Assembly (NCBI GenBank): GCA_003281005.1
Contig: QCDE01000006.1
Coordinates: 1-52,288 of the forward strand
DNA: 52,288 bases
Source: Pelagibacteraceae bacterium AG-349-O05
Lineage (GTDB): Bacteria > Pseudomonadota > Alphaproteobacteria > Pelagibacterales > Pelagibacteraceae
Direction of reading: 5' to 3'
The notes under the pieces are model-generated. The model saw only the letters and a list, made by a program, of their open reading frames with translations. It searched no databases and had not been told where the DNA came from. Position numbers and translations under genes: made by a program. How positions within the stretch are numbered: the first letter of the stretch is position 1; each line of letters starts with the position of its first letter. Below are positions 9,432 to 18,815 of this stretch, one piece after another.

Positions 9432-10292
9432 ATGAAATATATTAAATATTTTTTTCAATTTTTATTAATTATCATATGTTTTGCTATATTCAAAATTTTA
9501 GGAGCTAAAATATCATCCAATTTAGGAGGTAAAATTTTTGAAAAAATTGGACCACTTTTTAGATCAAAAAAAGTTATTAACTCAAACATTAAAAATGCTC
9601 TACCAAATATAGAAACAAATTTGTTAAATAAAATTACAAAACTAATGTGGAATAATTATGGAAGAATTTTTGCAGAATATATTTTTATAAAAGAATTTAG
9701 AAAAGGAAATTTATCTTCAAATATTGAAATAAATGGACAAGAAATTTTAGATGACATAGTAAAAGAAAACAAACAAGTGGTATTTATATCTGGTCATTTT
9801 AGTAATTTTGAGCTTATGGCTATGTATCTTGAAAAAACTGGAATTAACCTTTCAGCAATTTATCGTCCTTTAAATAATATCTTTATAAATCCAATAATGG
9901 AAAGCATTAGAAAAAAATACATTTGTAAAATTCAGATTAAAAAAGGTATTGGAGGAATGAAGAAGTTAATAAAACTAAAAAAAAATAACTTTTCAACAGC
10001 TTTAATGATAGATCAAAGAGTATCAGAAGGAATAAGATCTAATTTTTTTGGAAAGCAAGCTCTTACAACCACAATACCTGCACAATTAGTTAAAAAATTT
10101 AATATCCCAATTGTTCCAGTATATATTGAGAGAGTAAAGGATATATGTTTTAAAATTACTGTAAGCAAACCTATTAATTTTGAAAAAAAAATGACTATTG
10201 AAAATATTACCAATAAATTGAACCAAGAGATAGAGAAAATGATTTTAAATAAACCAGATCAGTGGATCTGGTCTCATGATCGCTGGAAATAA
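9432..10292 (+). CDS. lpxL: Lipid A late acyltransferase (LpxL/HtrB family)
   Basis: A 286-residue lysophospholipid acyltransferase-fold enzyme. It has an N-terminal transmembrane helix (about 5-25) and the catalytic H-x4-E dyad, seen as His122 to Glu127 in SGHFSNFE. It would add a secondary acyl chain to Kdo2-lipid IVA from acyl-ACP. The block MIDQRVSEGIRSNFFGK is also family-typical. It is last in the ubiA-msbA-waaA-lpxK-lpxL run. LpxL and LpxM types cannot be told apart here. It is convergent with the DUF2093 gene, 10 bases away, with no terminator hairpin visible. Confidence 0.92.
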   Translation: MKYIKYFFQFLLIIICFAIFKILGAKISSNLGGKIFEKIGPLFRSKKVINSNIKNALPNIETNLLNKITKLMWNNYGRIFAEYIFIKEFRKGNLSSNIEINGQEILDDIVKENKQVVFISGHFSNFELMAMYLEKTGINLSAIYRPLNNIFINPIMESIRKKYICKIQIKKGIGGMKKLIKLKKNNFSTALMIDQRVSEGIRSNFFGKQALTTTIPAQLVKKFNIPIVPVYIERVKDICFKITVSKPINFEKKMTIENITNKLNQEIEKMILNKPDQWIWSHDRWK

Positions 10293-10302
10293 TTGTTTGT
10301 TT

Positions 10303-10494
10303 TTATTCTAATATTCTCTTTTTTTGATGAGCTTCTTTGTAAGAAAAATAAGCTTCTTGCAACTCAACGTTCCAGTAAGTTAAATTTACTAAATTAATTT
10401 TTTTTCCTGAAACCGCACAAAAAACATAATCACCATTTTCAATAATTTGAAAATTATTTGGTAAATATTTTATTTTTGCTAATTTTTTTGTCAT
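10303..10494 (-). CDS. DUF2093 domain protein
   Basis: A small protein of 63 residues from the ATG at 10494 (MTKKLAKIKYLPNNFQI). A longer frame reaches an ATG at 10554, but that would overlap the start of purD and lies outside the conserved region. The core, with YVFCAVSGKKINL followed by LTYWNVELQEAY, matches DUF2093, a short protein family of Alphaproteobacteria. The pattern CAVSG plus YW..ELQEAY is the diagnostic part. Function is unknown. It is divergent from purD with only 21 bases between the starts. Confidence 0.82.
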   Translation of the reverse strand: MTKKLAKIKYLPNNFQIIENGDYVFCAVSGKKINLVNLTYWNVELQEAYFSYKEAHQKKRILE

Positions 10495-10515
10495 TTTTAG
10501 TTTATATAGTCTTAT

Positions 10516-11781
10516 ATGAAAGTTGGAATAATAGGAAGTGGTGGAAGAGAACATTCAATTTGTAAAAGCTTAAAAAATTCTAATAAAATTAAGAAAATAT
10601 ATTGTTTTCCGGGTAATGCTGGTACTGCAGAAATTGCAGAAAATGTTGAAATAGATATTAACAACTTCAAAAATATTAAAGACTTTATATTGGACAAGAA
10701 AATAAATTTTATAGTTGTTGGTCCAGAAAAGCCCTTAGTTGAGGGAATTGTGGATTATCTTGAAAAATATAAAATTAAGGTATTTGGACCTAACAAAAAA
10801 GCTTCTCAACTCGAGGGATCTAAAATATTTACTAAACAGCTTTGCAAAAAATTTAATATACCAACTGCAAAATTTGGAATTTTTAGAAACAAAAAAAAAA
10901 GTATTTTTTTTCTAAAAAGATCAAAACATCCAATTGTAATTAAAGCAGATAACCTTGCCTCTGGTAAGGGTGTTTATATTTGTAACAATATAAATGAATC
11001 AAAAATAGCAGTTAACGAAATTTTTAATGGAAAGTTTGGGAAAGCTAAAAATATATTAATTGAAGAATTTTTAAATGGAGAGGAAATGAGTTTCTTTACT
11101 ATCCATGATGGAAAAACATTTAAAAATTTTGGTACTGCTCAAGATCACAAAAGGGTTTTGGAAGGAGATAAAGGCAAAAATACCGGTGGGATGGGTGCTT
11201 ATTCGCCATCAAGATTAATTAATAAAAAGTTAGAAAATAAAATTATTAATAAAATAATTAATCCTACACTTAAAGGTTTGCGGGAGCTTGGACAAACATA
11301 TAGAGGATTTTTATATACAGGCCTGATGATTGTAAATAATGAACCATACTTAATAGAATATAACGTTAGAATGGGTGATCCAGAATGCCAAACTCTACTT
11401 CCAAAACTGAGAACTGACTTAAGCGAAATTTTTATTGCCTGTTTTGAGAAAAAACTTAAAAAATTAAATATTAAATGGCTTAACAATAAAAGTTTAAGTA
11501 TTGTTGTATGTTCAAAAGGTTATCCAAATAAATATAAAAAAAAAGTAGAAATTAAAAATCTTGATAAAATCGAATTAAAATCATCTGAATTTTTATTTCA
11601 TGCTGGTACAGAAATTAATAATAAAAAAATATACGCTATTGGAGGTCGTGTTTTAAATTTTGTTGCTCTTTCTAGTAGTTTTGGAATAGCAAAAAAAAAT
11701 ATAATTAATAATCTAAAAAAATTAAATTGGTCAGGCGGTTTTTATAGAAAAGATATAGGTTACAAAGTAATTAACAAATGA
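10516..11781 (+). CDS. purD: Phosphoribosylamine--glycine ligase (GAR synthetase)
   Basis: A 421-residue ATP-grasp enzyme of de novo purine synthesis that joins glycine to phosphoribosylamine. It opens with the N-terminal domain motif GIIGSGGREHSI. The ATP-grasp region has PIVIKADNLASGKGVYI, and the family block GGMGAYSPSR is followed by the metal-binding EYNVRMGDPECQTLLP. Length is standard. It overlaps rsmD by four bases (ATGA). It consumes glycine, which is of interest because the purine island at the other end of the window generates glyoxylate, a glycine precursor. Confidence 0.97.
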   Translation: MKVGIIGSGGREHSICKSLKNSNKIKKIYCFPGNAGTAEIAENVEIDINNFKNIKDFILDKKINFIVVGPEKPLVEGIVDYLEKYKIKVFGPNKKASQLEGSKIFTKQLCKKFNIPTAKFGIFRNKKKSIFFLKRSKHPIVIKADNLASGKGVYICNNINESKIAVNEIFNGKFGKAKNILIEEFLNGEEMSFFTIHDGKTFKNFGTAQDHKRVLEGDKGKNTGGMGAYSPSRLINKKLENKIINKIINPTLKGLRELGQTYRGFLYTGLMIVNNEPYLIEYNVRMGDPECQTLLPKLRTDLSEIFIACFEKKLKKLNIKWLNNKSLSIVVCSKGYPNKYKKKVEIKNLDKIELKSSEFLFHAGTEINNKKIYAIGGRVLNFVALSSSFGIAKKNIINNLKKLNWSGGFYRKDIGYKVINK

Positions 11782-12338
11782 GAGTAATATCTGGATTTTT
11801 TAAAGGAAAAAAAATTATTGAACCAAAAGATAAAAATACCAGACCTTTAAAAGATTTAACTAAAGAATCTATATTTAACGTTATAATTCACTCTAATAAA
11901 TTTTCAATAAAACTCGAGAATTCAAAAATCTTAGACTTATTTTCTGGAGTAGGATCTTTTGGTATTGAGTGCTTATCCAGGGGTGCAAAAAAAGTAACTT
12001 TTATTGAAAATTATAAAGCCGTATTACCAATTTTAAAAAAAAATTTATTCAACTTAAATAAAAATTTTAACTACGAAATAGTTGAAAAAGATATTTACAA
12101 TGAGTCTACACTAATAAATCTTAACCAAAAATTTGATATAATTTTTTTAGACCCACCATACAAAAAAAAAAATATTGAAGATATTTTTTTACATATTATG
12201 AAAGCAAAAATTTTAAACAAGGGTAGTATAATCATTTTGCATAGACATAAAAATGAACTTGATCTTATTCCAACAGATTTTAGAATTCTCGATGAAAAAA
12301 AATATGGAATATCAAAGATATTATTTATTTCTTTATAA
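11778..12338 (+). CDS. rsmD: 16S rRNA (guanine-966-N2)-methyltransferase
   Basis: A 186-residue Rossmann-fold methyltransferase. It begins with MRVISGFFKGKKI and the TRPLKDLTKESIFNVI block characteristic of RsmD. The SAM-binding motif is LDLFSGVGSFGIECLSRGA, and the catalytic N-methyltransferase motif DPPY is in IIFLDPPYKKK. It methylates N2 of G966 in 16S rRNA. Translation is probably coupled to purD through the ATGA overlap. It is convergent with pgi, with one base between the stops and no room for a terminator. Confidence 0.94.
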   Translation: MRVISGFFKGKKIIEPKDKNTRPLKDLTKESIFNVIIHSNKFSIKLENSKILDLFSGVGSFGIECLSRGAKKVTFIENYKAVLPILKKNLFNLNKNFNYEIVEKDIYNESTLINLNQKFDIIFLDPPYKKKNIEDIFLHIMKAKILNKGSIIILHRHKNELDLIPTDFRILDEKKYGISKILFISL

Positions 12339-12339
12339 T

Positions 12340-13494
12340 TTAAATTAAAATTTTTTTTGTTTCTGATTTTATCAATTCAACAGCTGGTTGATTATAAGGA
12401 TCTACTTTAAGCATTTTTCCTAATAATATTGTTTCCAATATAAAAAAACAGAATAACTCACCTAAAGTTTTTTCATCTCTTTTTTTTATCTGAAAGCTTC
12501 TAAATGGTAATTTTTTTAAATTAAATACATTTTCTGTAGCTTTTTTTTGAGAATATATAATTTGTGATAAATTTTTATTTTTCAAAAATTTTTTTGAATT
12601 TAAAATTTTTGGGCTTAATATTTTTTCTGAATTATTCTCGTTGACATAAAAAAAAGTAAAAAAATTATTTTTAAAGCCATCTAGATATAATTGCATCACG
12701 CTATGATTATCTTTAGGCATAGTTGAAATTATAGGTAATAAACCTTTATTTTTTTTTCCAAGACTTTCAGCAATTAATTGTTGATACCATTTAAAAAAAC
12801 TATCAGATTTTTCATCGTAGTTAATTATTACTGAATTAAATTTTTTTTTTTTAATTAAGTAAAATATTGAACCTACATTCAGTATTAAAGCGTTTAAAAA
12901 TTTTTTATTCTCAATTAAAGCATTAAATTGTCTAAATTTTTTTGAGTTTAATCCCATCAACTCCGCTGGAAGCATTCCAACCTCTGATAAAACTGAGTAT
13001 CTACCTCCTATATAATCATTATGATGAACTATGTCAGCTTTTAGTTTTTCTGCTAAAATATGAAGATAATTTTTTTTATTTTCAGTAACAAAAATATTTT
13101 TATCATTTTTATTAATTAGTAAATTGGAATTGATTATTGTTTCAATGGTGTTTCCAGATTTAGAAATTATTAAATTTGTATAATTTTTTTTAATTTTTTT
13201 ATTTTTATGGGCTTGTAAATTATTAACAAAAGAAAAGTTTTTATTTATTTTTTTGTTTAAAAAATCATAAATAGAATTAGCACCAAGAATAGAGCCCCCC
13301 ATACCTATAATTCTAAAATTTGATGTTTTTTTGTATTTTTTTACTAAAGCATTACTAAAAACATCTTTATAATTCTTGCTTAAAGATTTTATAACTTCGT
13401 TTTTATTTTTTGTTATTTTGTTTAACATTGCTCTAATTCTGGGATACTTTTTTTTTATTTTAAAATTAGTGAAATTGATTTGAGAAGTTATCAT
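12340..13494 (-). CDS. pgi: Glucose-6-phosphate isomerase (short form)
   Basis: A sugar isomerase (SIS) domain protein converting glucose 6-phosphate to fructose 6-phosphate. The motifs RIIGMGGSILGANSIYDF, LIISKSGNTIETI and GGRYSVLSEVGMLPAELMG are PGI signatures. The start chosen is the ATG at 13494, which overlaps the upstream stop (TGATG) and gives 384 residues; an in-frame TTG lies one codon upstream. It is far shorter than the about 550-residue enterobacterial enzyme. The missing length is mostly in peripheral and C-terminal regions. A bifunctional phosphoglucose/phosphomannose isomerase is possible, but these signatures favour PGI. Confidence 0.85.
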   Translation of the reverse strand: MITSQINFTNFKIKKKYPRIRAMLNKITKNKNEVIKSLSKNYKDVFSNALVKKYKKTSNFRIIGMGGSILGANSIYDFLNKKINKNFSFVNNLQAHKNKKIKKNYTNLIISKSGNTIETIINSNLLINKNDKNIFVTENKKNYLHILAEKLKADIVHHNDYIGGRYSVLSEVGMLPAELMGLNSKKFRQFNALIENKKFLNALILNVGSIFYLIKKKKFNSVIINYDEKSDSFFKWYQQLIAESLGKKNKGLLPIISTMPKDNHSVMQLYLDGFKNNFFTFFYVNENNSEKILSPKILNSKKFLKNKNLSQIIYSQKKATENVFNLKKLPFRSFQIKKRDEKTLGELFCFFILETILLGKMLKVDPYNQPAVELIKSETKKILI

Positions 13495-13808
13495 CAATTG
13501 TTTTTGATTTTATCGAGGATAAATTTTTCAGTGTTTTTGTTTGTAGAATTATTTATACTTTTGTCTTCAAGATTATTTTCTTTTTCGATAACCATATTTT
13601 TAAAATTTTTATTCTCCGTTGCACTAATTTTACTACTATCGGGTTCAGGAAGTTCATTATAATCGGGTGGCATAACTAAAGGTTTTTTTTTCTCAACTAA
13701 AAATTCATCTGTGCTATTTTTTCTCTGAGATTCAAAGCCTTTTTTCAAAGTTGAACAATTATGAAGAAAAATCATAATTAAAGTTATTAATAATAAATTT
13801 TTTATCAT
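13494..13808 (-). CDS. DUF3035 lipoprotein, BamF-like
   Basis: A 104-residue predicted lipoprotein with a hydrophobic signal and lipobox-like FLHNCST, giving Cys18 as the acylated residue. The segment NSTDEFLVEKKKPLVMPPDYNELPEP fits DUF3035, where an alphaproteobacterial member (BamF) belongs to the outer-membrane beta-barrel assembly machine. The C-terminal half is low-complexity, rich in Asn, Lys and Glu. It starts 2 bases after lspA, which encodes the signal peptidase that would process it. The BamF role is by family only. Confidence 0.75.
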   Translation of the reverse strand: MIKNLLLITLIMIFLHNCSTLKKGFESQRKNSTDEFLVEKKKPLVMPPDYNELPEPDSSKISATENKNFKNMVIEKENNLEDKSINNSTNKNTEKFILDKIKNN

Positions 13809-13810
13809 TT

Positions 13811-14302
13811 TTAATTTTTTACATCTTTAACAAATATTTCAGTCAAAATCATGAAAAATACTCCCAAGCTAATAAAGACATCAGCAATATTAAAAATGAA
13901 CCAATGAAAATTCCCTACATGAAAATCTATGAAATCAGGAACTGATCTATAGAACAATCTGTCAAAGACATTTCCACTTGCACCGCCAAGGATCATTAAC
14001 AAAGAATATTTTTTTATACCTTCGGCTTTAGCTGCCATAAAAATTATTGCAACAATTATTGCAAAAATAATTAATGTTAAAACATTATATAGGCTGTTTT
14101 TTTCAAAAGGGAACAATCCAAATGCAATACCATCGTTCCAAATCAAATTAATATTTAAATATTTTGAAGAGAATATTTCAGATCCAAGAAATTTCTTATC
14201 TAAATAGATTACATAAATTTTAGAAATTCTATCAATTAAAAAAATTAAAAAGACTAAAAACGAATTTATTAAAAATTTTTTATCTAAATTTTTCAAAATC
14301 AT
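13811..14302 (-). CDS. lspA: Lipoprotein signal peptidase (signal peptidase II)
   Basis: An aspartyl protease of the inner membrane that removes signal peptides from prolipoproteins. Four hydrophobic segments are visible. The catalytic Asp pair lies in the two family blocks GNVFDRLFYRSVPDFIDF and FNIADVFISLG. The ATG at 14302 is preferred (163 residues): it overlaps the ileS stop by one base (TAATG), while the longer frame starts at a TTG inside ileS. The ileS-lspA pairing is common in bacteria. The downstream BamF-like lipoprotein is a likely substrate. Confidence 0.94.
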   Translation of the reverse strand: MILKNLDKKFLINSFLVFLIFLIDRISKIYVIYLDKKFLGSEIFSSKYLNINLIWNDGIAFGLFPFEKNSLYNVLTLIIFAIIVAIIFMAAKAEGIKKYSLLMILGGASGNVFDRLFYRSVPDFIDFHVGNFHWFIFNIADVFISLGVFFMILTEIFVKDVKN

Positions 14303-17016
14303 TAAGGGTGTCTTGGACAAGGACCTTCATTTATTTTCCAACAAATTGGACACTTGGTTCCCTTTGCTTTAGTGGTGATTGCTATGGTCTCAATATCTTT
14401 TTTATAAATGACTTCGGCTTTAGAAGTAATACAAAGTTCTGAAAAATCTATATTGTCAGTTAAATTTTTTAAATTTTTATCAATATTTATTTTTAAGTTC
14501 GCCTCTAAACTGGAGCCTATTTCTTTACTAGCTCTTTTTTCTTCAATACTTATATTGCAAATATCCCTAATTTTAATTAATTCTATCCATTTTTCATTAA
14601 TTATCTCGTTTTTAAATTTGCTAGGAATTTCTAAAAATTTTTCTAAATGAATACTTTTTTTATCTTCTATTAATAATTTATAAATTTCTTCAGTTGTAAA
14701 AGATAATATTGGAGCAAACCACTTTAAAAGTGCATTTAAAATAATATTAAGTACTTTAATTGTAGATTTTCTTTTTTTTGATTCTTTGTTATCGCAATAC
14801 AAATTATCTTTTCTAATATCAAAATAAAAAGCAGATAGATCAACAGTGCAAAAATTTAGTAATTCTTTGTACAAATTATGAAAATCATAATTTTTAAAAT
14901 ATTTCTTAAATTTATTATTCAAGTCGAAAATTTTATGCAACATAAACTGCTCTAACTCAGGTAGTTCAGCTAAATCTAATTCATGTAGATTTACATTTTC
15001 AAAATTATCATTTATATTTCCAAGTAAGTACCTGAATGTATTTCTAATTTTTCTATATGAGTCAGCGTGTTGATCTAAAATTGAGTAATCTATCCTCAAG
15101 TCTTCAGCATAATTTGATGATGCAACCCAAATTCTTAAAATATCTGCTCCATACTTTTTTAAAATATCTTCAGGCGCAATTACATTTCCTAGTGATTTTG
15201 ACATCTTTAACCCTTTACCATCTACGACAAAACCATGAGATAAAATTGATTCAAATGGGGCTTTACCTCTAGTGCCGCAAGACTCCAGTAATGAAGAATG
15301 AAACCAACCCCTGTGCTGGTCTGACCCCTCTAAATACATCGATGCTGGCCATTTTAAATCATCTCTTTTTTCTAAAACAAATGAATGAGTTGAGCCACTA
15401 TCAAACCAAACTTCAACGATATCACTTAATTTTTCAAAATCCTCAGCTATATACTTATTCCCTAAAAATCTTTGTGGATCATCTGAAAACCAACAATCAG
15501 AGCCTTCTTTTTCATAAATAGAAGCAATATTTTCCGTAACCTCGTCGTCAACTAAAATTTCTTTTGTTTTTTTATTAACAAAAATTGGAAGAGGTACTCC
15601 CCAGACTCTTTGTCTCGATACACACCAATCAGGTCTTGTCTCTATCATTGATTTTAATCTTTCTTTACCCTTACTTGGATAAAAAGTTGTTTCATCAATA
15701 GCCTTTAGTGCTTTATCTCTTAATTTATGACTTTCCATTGAAATAAACCATTGTGGTGTAGCTCTATGAACAAGTGGAGCTTTAGATCTCCATGAGTGTG
15801 GATAAGAATGAACTAATTCACTATTAAATAATAAATTTTTTTGTTCTTTAAGTTTTTCAATTACAATAGGATTTGCCTTAAAAATATGAATTCCTTCAAA
15901 CAACTTCACATTGTTTGTATATTTTCCATCACCATCAACTGTTTCAATAGCTTTAATACCGTTATTCAAACAAAGATTAAAGTCATCAGGTCCGTGACTT
16001 GGTGCGCAGTGAACTATTCCAGTTCCTTGCTCAGTAGTTACAAATCTTGCCTCAAGCATTGGAATGTCATAATCATAACCAATATTTAAAAAAGGGTGAC
16101 TACAAATAGTATTATTAAATTCTTTTCCTTTAAAGGTATAAATTTTTTTATAATTATTTAATTTACACTCTTTAACAACTGACTCTAACAGAGCATCTGC
16201 AATAACAATTTTTCTATTTTTAAAGTCACCATCATCATTTATTTCTAATATTATATAATCAAGAGACTCATTATATGCTAAAGCTTTATTTGCTGGTATT
16301 GTCCATGGAGTTGTTGTCCAAATAACTATTTCACTTCCAACTAGATCTTTTAAATTAGAGGATTTAACTTTAAACGAGGTGTAAATTGTATCTGATTTAT
16401 GATCTTGATACTCTACCTCAGCATCCGCAAGTGCAGTCTTCTCAACTGTTGACCATAACACAGGTTTGAAACCTTTATATAAACTTCCCTCTTTTAAAAA
16501 TTTACCAAGCTCTCTAACTATCTGGGCCTCTGCACTAAAGCTCATTGTTGAGTAATAATTTTCCCAATCCCCTACAACACCTAATCTTTTAAATTGGGTT
16601 TTGTGAACCTCAATCCACTTCTCAGCAAATGTTCTACATTCTTTTCTAAACTCAACTATTGGAACTTCGTTTTTGTTTTTTTTATTTTTTTTATATTGCT
16701 CCTCAATTTTCCATTCAATTGGTAAGCCATGACAATCCCAACCTGGAACATAAATAGAGTCTTTTCCATCCATCTGATGAAACTTTACAATTATATCCTT
16801 TAAAATTTTATTAAGAGCAGTACCCATATGAATATTGCCATTTGCGTATGGCGGGCCATCATGTAGGATAAATTTTTCTTTTCCTTTGCTTTCATTTCTT
16901 AATTCATCGTAAAGGTTTATTTTTTTCCAATACTCAAGTATCTCTGGTTCTTTAGTGGGTAGATTAGCTTTCATGGAAAAAGCTGTTTTTGGCAGATTTA
17001 TTTGTGATTTATTCAT
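14302..17016 (-). CDS. ileS: Isoleucyl-tRNA synthetase
   Basis: A 904-residue class I aminoacyl-tRNA synthetase. The HIGH motif appears as HMGT (residues 63-66, in GPPYANGNIHMGTALNK) and the KMSKS motif as GLKMSKSLGN about two-thirds along. The editing domain contains GWDCHGLP upstream and TTPWTIPANKALAYN. The C-terminus ends in the zinc-binding CPICWKINEGPCPRHP, diagnostic of the bacterial IleRS type. The ribF stop and the ileS start overlap by 4 bases. Confidence 0.97.
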   Translation of the reverse strand: MNKSQINLPKTAFSMKANLPTKEPEILEYWKKINLYDELRNESKGKEKFILHDGPPYANGNIHMGTALNKILKDIIVKFHQMDGKDSIYVPGWDCHGLPIEWKIEEQYKKNKKNKNEVPIVEFRKECRTFAEKWIEVHKTQFKRLGVVGDWENYYSTMSFSAEAQIVRELGKFLKEGSLYKGFKPVLWSTVEKTALADAEVEYQDHKSDTIYTSFKVKSSNLKDLVGSEIVIWTTTPWTIPANKALAYNESLDYIILEINDDGDFKNRKIVIADALLESVVKECKLNNYKKIYTFKGKEFNNTICSHPFLNIGYDYDIPMLEARFVTTEQGTGIVHCAPSHGPDDFNLCLNNGIKAIETVDGDGKYTNNVKLFEGIHIFKANPIVIEKLKEQKNLLFNSELVHSYPHSWRSKAPLVHRATPQWFISMESHKLRDKALKAIDETTFYPSKGKERLKSMIETRPDWCVSRQRVWGVPLPIFVNKKTKEILVDDEVTENIASIYEKEGSDCWFSDDPQRFLGNKYIAEDFEKLSDIVEVWFDSGSTHSFVLEKRDDLKWPASMYLEGSDQHRGWFHSSLLESCGTRGKAPFESILSHGFVVDGKGLKMSKSLGNVIAPEDILKKYGADILRIWVASSNYAEDLRIDYSILDQHADSYRKIRNTFRYLLGNINDNFENVNLHELDLAELPELEQFMLHKIFDLNNKFKKYFKNYDFHNLYKELLNFCTVDLSAFYFDIRKDNLYCDNKESKKRKSTIKVLNIILNALLKWFAPILSFTTEEIYKLLIEDKKSIHLEKFLEIPSKFKNEIINEKWIELIKIRDICNISIEEKRASKEIGSSLEANLKINIDKNLKNLTDNIDFSELCITSKAEVIYKKDIETIAITTKAKGTKCPICWKINEGPCPRHP

Positions 17017-17936
17017 TTAGTCTTTTTTGCAATATTTAAATCTTTTTTTATTTGAGCTCTTAATTGATTAACATTATTAAATTTTTTTTCTTTTCTTATA
17101 AACTTTAAAAACTCTACTGATAAAAGTTTATTATAAAGATTTCCAGAAAAATTGAATAAATGAACTTCTAATAATATTTTTTTTTGATTAAATGTTGGCC
17201 TATACCCAAGATTGGCAATTCCTTTAAGATATTTTTCACTATTATTTCTTAAAACCCTGACTGCATAAACTCCTGGTTTTGCTAAAACATAATCATCTAT
17301 GTCTATATTGCAGGTTGGAAAACCAATTTTTTTTCCTACTTGTCTTCCCTTTTTTACTACTCCTTGTATCGTCCAGTATCTTTTTAAAAGATTATTAGCT
17401 TTTTCCAATAGACCTTTTTCTAAATGATTTCTTATTAAAGAAGATGATACGATCTTTTTACTTTTAATTAATGGTTCAGGTTTAACAACTTTATAATTAA
17501 ATAAGAGTTCATATTTTTTTAATAAATTAACATTTCCTTCTCTTTTATTTCCAAATCTAAAATTATTACTGACAAAAATAAATTTGGAACCTAATTTTTT
17601 ATTTAAAATTTGAGAAATAAAGTTAAGTGCTTTAGTTTTTGAAAATTTTTTATCAAATTTTTTTGTAATAACAAAATCTACTTTTAAGTCACTAAGTAGT
17701 TTAATTTTTTGATCAATATTAGAAATCCGAAAATTTTTTAATTTTTTATTAAAAAACATCTTTGGCATTGGATCAAAATTAATAACACCAATCTTCAAAT
17801 TATATTTTTTCTTATATGACTGTGCTAATTGAAATAATTTTTGATGACCTAAATGTAAACCATCAAAATTACCTATTAAAATAATTGATCCTCTGTGTAT
17901 TTTTTGAATATTAAAATTTGTATAATGTTTCACCAT
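17013..17936 (-). CDS. ribF: Bifunctional riboflavin kinase / FAD synthetase
   Basis: A 307-residue two-domain enzyme. The N-terminal nucleotidyltransferase domain (about 15-180) has the GNFDGLHLGHQKL motif and makes FAD from FMN. The C-terminal riboflavin kinase domain (about 185-305) has KKGRQVGKKIGFPTCNID and PGVYAVRV, and makes FMN from riboflavin. Length is standard. It overlaps the HAD-IIA gene upstream by 7 bases and ileS downstream by 4, so the operon is tightly packed. Flavins are cofactors for the xanthine dehydrogenase encoded elsewhere in the window. Confidence 0.95.
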   Translation of the reverse strand: MVKHYTNFNIQKIHRGSIILIGNFDGLHLGHQKLFQLAQSYKKKYNLKIGVINFDPMPKMFFNKKLKNFRISNIDQKIKLLSDLKVDFVITKKFDKKFSKTKALNFISQILNKKLGSKFIFVSNNFRFGNKREGNVNLLKKYELLFNYKVVKPEPLIKSKKIVSSSLIRNHLEKGLLEKANNLLKRYWTIQGVVKKGRQVGKKIGFPTCNIDIDDYVLAKPGVYAVRVLRNNSEKYLKGIANLGYRPTFNQKKILLEVHLFNFSGNLYNKLLSVEFLKFIRKEKKFNNVNQLRAQIKKDLNIAKKTK

Positions 17937-18748
17937 TTTAAATCTGACTGAATGTAATTAACTATCGCTTCATACTCTTTTGCGACATTTTGAATGCCTT
18001 TACTTTTAATTTCTACTCTATGTATTCCGTTACTGATTAATAAAGAATCAAAGTTTAAAAGATTTGCACCCCTGATATCTGTATTTAAATTATCACCAAT
18101 TGCTAATATTTTTTTATTTTTATTATCTATTGACTGATTATAAACCTCTGGATGTGGTTTTCCAAAATATACTACTTCTCCACCCATTTTTTCAAAAACC
18201 ATTGCAACAGAACCAGCACATAACTCTCTAACTTCACCACGATCAACGATTAAATCTGGATTTGTACAAATCATTTTTTTGGTAATATGTTTTTCAAGTA
18301 AATTTTTATAAAATTTCAAATCCTTATAATGATCATCAAATAACCCTGTACACAATAAATATTCACTATCACTAATGTTTTCACACTTATTTTCCTTAAA
18401 TGAATAAAATAAATCAAAATCTCTAGGTGGACCTATGTGATAAAACTTTGTCAATAAGTAAGATTTTTTTAGATAATTCAATGCTGCTTCTCCTGAGGTA
18501 AATACGTGTTCACTTATTACTTTATCCATACCCATCTTTTCTAAAAAATTTTGAACAGTTTTATTTGGTCTTGGAGCATTTGTTAAAAGTACAAGCATTT
18601 TCTTTTTTTTTAAAAGCTCATTTAAAGCAGCTATTGCTTTTTCATGAAGATTTACCCCATTGTGGACAACACCCCATAAGTCTATATAAAAAAGATCATA
18701 ATTATCAGCAATTGATTGTAAGCCATTTAAATCTAAATTTTTGGTCAT
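17930..18748 (-). CDS. HAD superfamily class IIA hydrolase (TIGR01459-like)
   Basis: A 272-residue HAD hydrolase. Motif I is FYIDLWGVVHNGV, the class IIA form with the D-x-W-G-V-x-H-x-G signature. Motif II is VLLTNAPRPN. The class IIA cap domain lies between, and the C-terminal GKPHPEVYNQ and ILAIGDNLNTDIRGANLL supply the catalytic Lys and Asp residues. The closest well-defined group is the alphaproteobacterial TIGR01459-type hydrolase, with no established substrate. It heads the operon that continues through ribF, ileS, lspA, the BamF-like gene and pgi. Confidence 0.86.
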   Translation of the reverse strand: MTKNLDLNGLQSIADNYDLFYIDLWGVVHNGVNLHEKAIAALNELLKKKKMLVLLTNAPRPNKTVQNFLEKMGMDKVISEHVFTSGEAALNYLKKSYLLTKFYHIGPPRDFDLFYSFKENKCENISDSEYLLCTGLFDDHYKDLKFYKNLLEKHITKKMICTNPDLIVDRGEVRELCAGSVAMVFEKMGGEVVYFGKPHPEVYNQSIDNKNKKILAIGDNLNTDIRGANLLNFDSLLISNGIHRVEIKSKGIQNVAKEYEAIVNYIQSDLKW

Positions 18749-18815
18749 ATTTTAAGGTATAAACCATAAAATCACGAATTTACTAGCAATATTAATATCG
18801 TAAATGTTTTCTGAT

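Noticed and set aside
14408..16089. Several 70-80 codon plus-strand frames inside ileS
   Set aside because: All lie within the securely identified synthetase gene and show no domain or start signal.
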